Shown here: positions 39,072 through 44,566 of the stretch, piece by piece | How the letters are laid out: every line of letters begins with the position of its first letter | How positions within the stretch are numbered: position 1 is the first letter of the stretch | NCBI GenBank assembly: GCA_017504605.1 | Contig: JAFVQW010000025.1 | Span: 1 to 44,566, forward strand | DNA: 44,566 bases | Reading direction: 5' to 3' | From: Clostridia bacterium | GTDB lineage: Bacteria; Bacillota; Clostridia; Oscillospirales; CAG-272 | Notes under the pieces: generated by a model | Databases searched by the model: none | Told to the model about the DNA's origin: nothing | Seen by the model: only the letters and a program-made list of their open reading frames with translations | Made by a program: the position numbers and the translations under genes

Positions 39072-40988
39072 TTAATCAAGCTCGAAGGCGCCCGTGTAAA
39101 GACTGTAATAGCGGCCGCCGCGTGCTATAAGCTCGTCGTGGCTTCCACGCTCTATTATCTCGCCCTTCTCAAGCACCATTATTACGTCGGAGTTTTTGAC
39201 GGTGGATAGGCGGTGCGCGATAACGAACACCGTGCGCCCCTTCATAAGAGCCTCCATACCGCGCTGAACTATCGCCTCGGTTCTGGTATCGATAGACGAG
39301 GTAGCCTCGTCAAGTATCATAACGGGCGGGTCGGCCACCGCCGCTCTCGCAATCGCGATAAGCTGGCGCTGTCCCTGCGAGAGGTTGGCGCCGTTGCCCG
39401 TCAGCATTGTGCCGTAGCCCTCGGGGAGGCGGGTAATGAAGTCGTCGGCCCCCGCAAGGCGTGCCGCCGCGATACACTCCTCGTCGGTTGCCTCAAGTCT
39501 GCCGTATCTTATGTTGTCCATTACGCTTCCCGTAAAGAGATTTGTGTCCTGAAGAACTATACCGAGAGAGCGGCGAAGCGCGTCCTTCTTTATCTTTCTT
39601 ATGTTAATTCCGTCGTAGCGGATTTTTCCGTCCTCTATGTCGTAGAAGCGGTTTATAAGGTTGGTAACAGTGGTCTTACCCGCACCGGTCGAGCCGACGA
39701 AGGCAACCTGCTGCCCGGGCTCGGCGTAAAGCGTTACGTTCTTAAGCACCGTCTTGCCCGGCACGTAGCTGAAATCGACCTCACTCATACGGACGTCGCC
39801 GCGAAGGCGGGTGTAGGTGACGGTGCCGTCAGCCTTATGCGGGTGCTTCCAGGCCCAGATGCCCGTGCGCTCGCGGCACTCGACGAGAACGCCGTCAATC
39901 TCCTTGGCGTTCACGAGGGTAACGTATCCGTCGTCCTCCTCGGCCTCCTCGTCCAAGAGCTCGAAAATACGCGATGCGCCCGCAAGGCCCATTACGACGG
40001 CGTTAATCTGGTGGGAGACCTGATTGACGTTGCCCGTAAACTGCTTCGTCATATTAAGGAAGGGTACGACGACGCTGACCGAGAAGGCAAGCCCCGAAAT
40101 CGAGAGGTTGGTCGCTCCGCCGAGGAGGAATATTCCGCCCGCGACGGCAACTATTACGTAAAGAATGTTTCCTATATTATTAAGGATAGGTCCGAGAGTA
40201 TTGGCGTAGGTGTTAGCGCGGGTGGCATCAGCACAGAGCGCGTCGTTAACCTCGTCGAAGCTCTCCTTTACGGCATCCTCGTGCGAGAAGACCTTGATAA
40301 CCTTCTGGCCGTTCATCATCTCCTCAATGAAGCTCTCGGTCTTACCCATCGCCCTCTGCTGACAGACGAAGTAGCGAGCCGAGCCGCCGCCGATTTTCTT
40401 GGTGACAATGAGCATAATCATAACGCCGACGATAACGACGAGGCCGAGCCATACCGAGAAGTACATCATTATTGAGAGCAGCACGATAACCGTAACCGCC
40501 GAAACGATAAGCTGCGGCAGGCTCTGCGAAACGAGCTGACGGAGCGTATCGATGTCGTTGGTGTAATAGCTCATTATGTCGCCGTGGCCGTGGGTATCGA
40601 AGAACTTAACGGGGAGCTCCTGCATCTTCGCGAACATCTTATCGCGGAACTTCTTCAGCGTTCCCTGCGTTATTACCGCCATAAGCTGGTGATATACCGT
40701 GTTAGCGGTAAGAGAGAGCACGTATAGCAGTGCAAGCATTATCACGTATTTGATAATATTGCCGCCAACGTCGCCCCAGCCGAGCGAATTCTTGAGAGCA
40801 AGCTCGATTTCGGCAATTACCTTCTGCATAAAAATCGTAGGCATCGATGCTACGGCAGAGGATATAACGATACAAATAAGCGTAAGAGGAAGAAGGCGCG
40901 GATAGAACGAGAACACGGTCTTTATAAGCCGCTTCATCGTCCCGCGCTTCGCCCTCGGGCGAGGCTTAACATTAGGTCTCATCTTCAT
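39072..40988 (-). CDS. heterodimeric ABC exporter, subunit with canonical ATPase residues
   Basis: 638 residues from the ATG at 40988 (AAGG site 6 bases upstream; GTG at 40991 or ATG at 40982 are alternatives). Basic N-terminus, six transmembrane helices (about 30-330), a linker insertion of about 50 residues with an acidic run EEEAEEDD, then the ATPase: Walker A GSTGAGKTTVTNL, signature LSQGQRQLIAIARA (third Gly position changed to Gln), Walker B VMILDEATSSIDT with the catalytic Glu, H-loop VIAHRLSTV. Its partner has the reverse pattern, as in LmrCD, BmrCD and TM287/288. Overlaps its partner's 3' end by 17 bases. Likely multidrug or lipid exporter; substrate unknown. Confidence 0.93.
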   Translation of the reverse strand: MKMRPNVKPRPRAKRGTMKRLIKTVFSFYPRLLPLTLICIVISSAVASMPTIFMQKVIAEIELALKNSLGWGDVGGNIIKYVIMLALLYVLSLTANTVYHQLMAVITQGTLKKFRDKMFAKMQELPVKFFDTHGHGDIMSYYTNDIDTLRQLVSQSLPQLIVSAVTVIVLLSIMMYFSVWLGLVVIVGVMIMLIVTKKIGGGSARYFVCQQRAMGKTESFIEEMMNGQKVIKVFSHEDAVKESFDEVNDALCADATRANTYANTLGPILNNIGNILYVIVAVAGGIFLLGGATNLSISGLAFSVSVVVPFLNMTKQFTGNVNQVSHQINAVVMGLAGASRIFELLDEEAEEDDGYVTLVNAKEIDGVLVECRERTGIWAWKHPHKADGTVTYTRLRGDVRMSEVDFSYVPGKTVLKNVTLYAEPGQQVAFVGSTGAGKTTVTNLINRFYDIEDGKIRYDGINIRKIKKDALRRSLGIVLQDTNLFTGSVMDNIRYGRLEATDEECIAAARLAGADDFITRLPEGYGTMLTGNGANLSQGQRQLIAIARAAVADPPVMILDEATSSIDTRTEAIVQRGMEALMKGRTVFVIAHRLSTVKNSDVIMVLEKGEIIERGSHDELIARGGRYYSLYTGAFELD

Positions 40989-42726
40989 CACCTGCCTTAT
41001 TCTGCGAGGTATAGATTTCTCTGTAAATCTCGCAATCCTCCATCAGGGATGCGTGAGTTCCCATCGCGTGAATTTTACCGCCGTCGAGGACGATGATTTT
41101 ATCTGCATCGCAAACCGATGCGATACGCTGTGCGATTATAATCTTCGTCGTCTCGGGAATGTACTCGCGCATTGCCGCGCGGATAAGCGCATCGGTACGG
41201 GTATCGACGGCGCTCGTCGAGTCATCGAGAATAAGTATCCTCGGCTTCTTAAGAAGCGCGCGTGCGATACAGAGCCTCTGCTTCTGTCCTCCCGAAACGT
41301 TTGCGCCTCCCTGCTCTATGTAGGTGTTGTAGCCGTCGGGAAAGCTGTCGATAAACTCGTCGGCAGCGGCAAGGTGCGCCGCGTGGCGCAGCTCCTCGTC
41401 GGTTGCCTCGGCATTACCCCAGCGCAAATTCTCGGCTATCGTGCCCGAGAAGAGCACGTTCTTTTGCAGCACCACGGCAACCTTGTCGCGGAGCGTCTTA
41501 AGGTCGTACTCGCGCACGTCGACGCCGCCCACCTTGACTACACCGAGGCTCGCATCGTAAAGACGGCAGATGAGCTGTATCAGGGTGGACTTCGACGAGC
41601 CCGTGCCGCCGATTATTCCGACGGTCTCACCCGAATTTATACTGAGGTTTATATCAGAAAGGGCGAAGCGACCCGCCGCCTCGGAATACTTGAAGCTGAC
41701 GTCCGAGAACTCAATCGAGCCGTCGCGAACCTCACACACGGGGTTCTCGGGGCTGACAATGGTGGGGCTCTCGCGGAGCACCTCGCATATTCTCCTGCCC
41801 GACTCGGTGGCCATCGTAATCATAACGAATATCATCGAGAGCATCATAAGGCTCGAGAGTATCATAAAGCCGTAGGTGAGAAGCGCCGAGAGATGTCCGA
41901 CGTTCAGCGCCTCGCCGCCCGAGGATATAATCATATTCGAGCCGACAGAGAGAACGAATATCATAACGATGTTAAGACAAATCTGCATTATGGGATTATT
42001 GAGAGCGAGTATACGCTCGGCGCGGGTGAAGTCGAGGCATACCTCCTCCGAGGCGGCGCCGAACTTCTTCTTCTCATAGTCCTCGCGCACGAAGGACTTA
42101 ACCACGCGCATACCCTTAACGTTCTCCTGAACCGAGGCATTCAGCTTATCGTACTTCTTGAAAACGCGCCTGAAAAGAGGCATAGTCCGCGAAATAACGA
42201 AGGCAAGGCCGATACCGAGAATCGGCACCACGCCGATAAATACCCAGGCCATTTTGCCGCCCATTATAAACGCCATAACGATAGCGAAAATGAGCATAAA
42301 GGGCGCACGGATTGCCGTGCGGATTATCATCATATAGGCATTCTGAACGTTGGCGACGTCGGTGGTAAGCCTCGTCACGAGCGACGAGGTCGAGAAGCGG
42401 TCGATATTCTCAAACGAGAAGCTCTGCACCGAATGAAACATATCGCGCCGCAAATTCCTCGCAAAGCCGCAGGAGGCCCTCGAGCAGGCAACGCCCGCCG
42501 CGGCGCCGAAGCCGAGCGAGAGAATAGCCAGAAGCGCAACGATAGCACCGTACCGATATACGCCGTCTATATCAAAGCCGCCCTCCGCGGTGCCGAAGCG
42601 GTTGACGAGCTCGGCGATTATCATAGGTATTATACACTCTATGACAACCTCGCAGGAGACGAGAAGGGGCGCGAGAATTGACGGTAGCTTATATTCTCTG
42701 ACGCTCTTCAGTAGAGTTCTAAACAT
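40972..42726 (-). CDS. heterodimeric ABC exporter, subunit with degenerate ATPase residues
   Basis: 584 residues from the ATG at 42726 (AAAGGAAA 6 bases upstream; the frame is open 20 codons further). Six transmembrane helices (to about 310) and an ATPase domain: Walker A GGTGSSKSTLIQLI, signature VSGGQKQRLCIARA, Walker B ILILDDSTSAVDT with Asp instead of the catalytic Glu, and IIIAQRIASV with Gln instead of the H-loop His. These two changes mark the non-hydrolysing site of heterodimeric exporters; the intact signature here completes the partner's active site. First gene of the operon behind a strong promoter. No regulator gene (MarR/PadR) is adjacent. Confidence 0.93.
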   Translation of the reverse strand: MFRTLLKSVREYKLPSILAPLLVSCEVVIECIIPMIIAELVNRFGTAEGGFDIDGVYRYGAIVALLAILSLGFGAAAGVACSRASCGFARNLRRDMFHSVQSFSFENIDRFSTSSLVTRLTTDVANVQNAYMMIIRTAIRAPFMLIFAIVMAFIMGGKMAWVFIGVVPILGIGLAFVISRTMPLFRRVFKKYDKLNASVQENVKGMRVVKSFVREDYEKKKFGAASEEVCLDFTRAERILALNNPIMQICLNIVMIFVLSVGSNMIISSGGEALNVGHLSALLTYGFMILSSLMMLSMIFVMITMATESGRRICEVLRESPTIVSPENPVCEVRDGSIEFSDVSFKYSEAAGRFALSDINLSINSGETVGIIGGTGSSKSTLIQLICRLYDASLGVVKVGGVDVREYDLKTLRDKVAVVLQKNVLFSGTIAENLRWGNAEATDEELRHAAHLAAADEFIDSFPDGYNTYIEQGGANVSGGQKQRLCIARALLKKPRILILDDSTSAVDTRTDALIRAAMREYIPETTKIIIAQRIASVCDADKIIVLDGGKIHAMGTHASLMEDCEIYREIYTSQNKAGDEDET

Positions 42727-42764
42727 CTTTTCTTTCCTTTTATTGAGCATATTTTTACCTGTAT

Positions 42765-42793
42765 ATTTTAGCACCGCGCGCGACAAATGTCAA
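42765..42793 (-). promoter_or_regulatory. strong sigma-A promoter of the ABC exporter operon
   Basis: Minus strand: consensus TTGACA (42788-42793), 17 bases, then extended -10 TGC-TAAAAT (42765-42770). It fires 39 bases upstream of the exporter start. It is divergent from the leader promoter at 42878; the ~85 AT-rich bases between the two promoters hold nothing else recognised. Confidence 0.8.
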
Positions 42794-42877
42794 TATTAAG
42801 TAAAAATTTAAAACTTAGGTAATAATTAGGCAAAAAAGAAAATCGTTCTCTTTTTTTCATAAAAGAAAAATAAGCAC

Positions 42878-42906
42878 TTGACTTTTCCCGTGCTTTATGG
42901 TATACT
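42878..42906 (+). promoter_or_regulatory. sigma-A promoter of the leader ORF and corC-like gene
   Basis: TTGACT (42878-42883), 17 bases, TATACT (42901-42906). Transcription would start near 42913, about 49 bases before the 27-codon leader ORF. A small hairpin (42923-42926 with 42938-42941, GGC/GCC nested) lies at the 5' end of the leader RNA. Confidence 0.75.
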
Positions 42907-42961
42907 ACCTCTTGTATCAATGCAGTGGGCATAGCCGACTGTAAATTTTTCGGAGGAATAG

Positions 42962-43045
42962 ATGGACGACGACGCGGACGCGGATAATTGTACCGTAATT
43001 ACCGCCCCCATATATGTCAATATCACAGGCTTAGCCACACTTTAG
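42962..43045 (+). CDS. 27-residue acidic leader peptide, candidate attenuator
   Basis: An ATG with a perfect GGAGG 6 bases upstream opens a 27-codon frame: MDDDADADN, then CTVITAPIYVNITGLATL and TAG at 43043-43045. Five of the first eight residues are Asp. Acidic N-terminal nascent chains are known to destabilise the translating ribosome when magnesium is low (shown for E. coli MgtL with its EPDP run). The last codons and the stop lie on the 5' arm and loop of an intrinsic terminator, the classical layout of translation-coupled attenuation. The gene beyond is a CNNM/CorC magnesium-efflux-type protein. That the ORF is translated is inferred from its ribosome site and promoter; no homologue could be checked. 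Confidence 0.6.
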   Translation: MDDDADADNCTVITAPIYVNITGLATL

Positions 43046-43066
43046 GGTATGGCTACGCCTTTTTTT
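43028..43066 (+). terminator. intrinsic terminator overlapping the end of the leader ORF
   Basis: GGCTTAGCCA (43028-43037) pairs with TGGCTACGCC (43050-43059), one mismatch, 12-base loop, then seven Ts (43060-43066). The leader stop codon lies in the loop, so a ribosome reaching it would cover the 5' arm and block the hairpin. The terminator stands about 95 bases before the corC-like start. No promoter was found between the two. Confidence 0.85.
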
Positions 43067-43160
43067 GCTTTTTTCAAAAAGGCGAAATTCCTCAAACAAA
43101 CACCGAATTTCAAAAAACACAATAAAAATTTTAACAAAAGAAAGGCTTTTATTTTCCATC

Positions 43161-44444
43161 ATGGACCCACAATTAGTTATGCTGTTCGTCATTATTTTCT
43201 GTGTGATTATGTCGGCGTATTTCTCGGCTACCGAGACCGCCTTCAACACCTTCAACAGAATAAGAGTTAAGAATATGGCGGAAAAGGGCAACAAAAAGGC
43301 GGCGCTCGTGCTTAAGCTCGCCGATAACTACGACTCCCTTATCTCCACTATTCTTATAGGAAACAACATAGTTAACATCTTGGCATCCTCGCTTGCGACG
43401 GTGCTCTTTGCACTTCTTATCGCTAATCAGGAGGCGAGCGTTACCGTATCAACTCTCGTCATGACGCTCGTTGTGCTCACCTTCGGCGAGATACTCCCGA
43501 AGACTCTGGCGAAGCAGTTTCCCGAGCGCTTCTCGATGTTCTCGGCGCCCCTCATTAACTTCCTTCTTATAGTGCTTACGCCTCTCAGCTTTATATTCAA
43601 CCTTCTTCAGCGCCTTATCTCCCGTATATTCAAGGCCGAGGAGGATAAGGGTATGACCGAGGAGGAGCTCATCTCTATTATCGAGGAGGCCGAGGAGGGC
43701 GGCGGTATAGACGAGGAGGAGAGCACGCTTATAAGAAGCGCCATCGAGTTCGGCGAGCTCGAGGTTGGCGACATTTTCACCCCCCGTATAGACATCACCG
43801 CGGTTCCCGAGGACGTCGATAAGGAGACGCTCGCGGAGGTCTTCTCCGAGTCGGGCTACTCGCGTATTCCCGTATACAGCGGCGACCTTGACAACATTAT
43901 CGGTATAGTTTATTATAAGGACTTCTTTACCCTTTCCTTTAAGGAAAGCACTCCGATATCGGAAATTATGAAGCCCGTAATCTACGTAACCAAAAAGATG
44001 CAGGTTAACGACCTCTTGAAGGACCTTCAGGAGAAGCAGCTTCATATGGCGGTTGTCTCCGACGAGTACGGCTCTACCGCGGGCATCGTCACTCTTGAGG
44101 ACGTCCTCGAGGAGATTGTCGGCGACATCTGGGATGAGCACGACGAAATCGTCGAGGAAATCAAGCAGACCTCCGAGCACGAGTACATAGTTTCGGGTAT
44201 GGCGAGCATCGAGAAGCTCTTTGAGGAGCTCGACATTGACGAGGAGCCCGAGGAGGACACCTCTACCGTCAACGGCTGGGCTATGGAGGTTCTCGGCAGA
44301 ATTCCCGAGGAGGGCGACAGCTTCGAGGCTCTCGGCCTTACCGTGCGCGTTCTTAAGATGGACGGTAGACGTATCGAGCATCTGCACGTTCTTGACAACC
44401 GCGAGAGCGCAGGTGACGGGGACGAGGAAAAAGAGGACGACTAA
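43161..44444 (+). CDS. CNNM/CorC (HlyC) family magnesium-efflux-type protein, MpfA-like
   Basis: 427 residues from the ATG at 43161; AAAGG lies 15 bases upstream, a weak spacing, and the frame extends 32 codons further only into the terminator's T-run. N-terminal DUF21/CNNM membrane domain (about 1-190, with SAYFSATETAFNTFNRIRVKNMAEKG and the GNNIVNI motif), two CBS domains (about 205-335, FTPRIDITAVPEDVD and YGSTAGIVTLEDVLEEIVGDIWDE), and a C-terminal CorC/HlyC domain (about 350-415, EEDTSTVNGWAMEVLGRIPEEGDSFE). B. subtilis MpfA (YhdP) of this family exports magnesium; a haemolysin role is a historical label. The acidic leader peptide and terminator upstream suggest control by ribosome stability. 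It is followed by a copy of the MITE-like repeat. Confidence 0.92.
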   Translation: MDPQLVMLFVIIFCVIMSAYFSATETAFNTFNRIRVKNMAEKGNKKAALVLKLADNYDSLISTILIGNNIVNILASSLATVLFALLIANQEASVTVSTLVMTLVVLTFGEILPKTLAKQFPERFSMFSAPLINFLLIVLTPLSFIFNLLQRLISRIFKAEEDKGMTEEELISIIEEAEEGGGIDEEESTLIRSAIEFGELEVGDIFTPRIDITAVPEDVDKETLAEVFSESGYSRIPVYSGDLDNIIGIVYYKDFFTLSFKESTPISEIMKPVIYVTKKMQVNDLLKDLQEKQLHMAVVSDEYGSTAGIVTLEDVLEEIVGDIWDEHDEIVEEIKQTSEHEYIVSGMASIEKLFEELDIDEEPEEDTSTVNGWAMEVLGRIPEEGDSFEALGLTVRVLKMDGRRIEHLHVLDNRESAGDGDEEKEDD

Positions 44445-44456
44445 AGTAAATTTTAA

Positions 44457-44566
44457 GGGGCTGTCGCATTTAGGCATAACCGAATAAAAAACGAGGGGTA
44501 TTGTGAAAAATCACAGTACCTCTCTTAATATTATGTGTGTTTTGAGGAAATCAAGGTTGAAAACCT
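44457..44566 (+). repeat. MITE-like structured repeat, copy 2 (cut by window edge)
   Basis: Starts GGGGCTGTC 12 bases after the corC-like stop codon and matches copy 1 (from 3983) over about 110 bases. It differs by a few substitutions and a six-base insertion near 44535, and runs off the window. Same orientation relative to the gene upstream as copy 1. Confidence 0.85.

Noticed and set aside
43065-43160. N-terminal extension of the corC-like protein starting at a TTG
   Set aside because: The TTG lies in the T-run of the terminator, has no ribosome site and the extra 32 residues are a basic, low-complexity translation; the family starts at the later ATG.

Overview
The window reads as chromosomal DNA of an uncultured anaerobic Firmicute, most likely of class Clostridia. 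The evidence is a PolC-type DNA polymerase III, the Firmicute gene order pyrH-frr-uppS-cdsA-dxr-rseP-ispG-polC, a split transketolase, SipW-type signal peptidases, and strong Shine-Dalgarno sites with TTGACA/TATAAT-type promoters. No rRNA, tRNA or CRISPR array was seen.

Layout. (1) 1-2785, minus: a sulfur-relay operon, cysteine desulfurase (split by a one-base frameshift), IscU scaffold and tRNA thiouridylase MnmA (its last residues lie beyond the left edge). (2) 2994-3965, plus: ROK-family sugar kinase. A 320-bp, highly structured MITE-like repeat follows; a second copy starts at the right edge, again just after a stop codon. (3) 4331-19410, minus: a 15-kb surface-fibre locus. It has six proteins with SipW-type signal peptides, among them a 1,882-residue protein ending in a Hint (intein/hedgehog-like) domain. 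It also has two SipW-like signal peptidases, a membrane-anchored protein with a ribosomal-L15-like domain, a further short TasA-like protein and small zinc-ribbon and membrane proteins. (4) 19510-20714: 50-bp perfect inverted repeats flank a 222-bp segment that holds a good promoter pointing into the fibre locus and a terminator. A tyrosine recombinase gene lies next to it. This looks like an invertible, phase-variable switch. (5) 20957-25743: an M3-type metallopeptidase lipoprotein, an ABC exporter and a trio of small uncharacterised proteins. (6) 25786-36522, minus: polC, isoprenoid genes (ispG, dxr, uppS), rseP, cdsA, frr and pyrH. (7) 36589-38383: two-subunit transketolase. (8) 38575-42726, minus: a SLOG-family protein and a heterodimeric ABC exporter with one degenerate ATP site. 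(9) 42878-44444, plus: a CNNM/CorC (MpfA-like) magnesium-efflux-type protein, preceded by its own promoter, a 27-codon acidic leader ORF and an intrinsic terminator that overlaps the end of that ORF.

The two most novel-looking systems are the candidate DNA-inversion switch upstream of the SipW/TasA-like locus, and the candidate ribosome-stability attenuator (leader peptide beginning MDDDADADN) upstream of the magnesium-efflux-type gene. Both rest on sequence layout and need experimental or comparative support. The start codons given here were chosen from visible ribosome binding sites, so several are shorter than the longest open frame.
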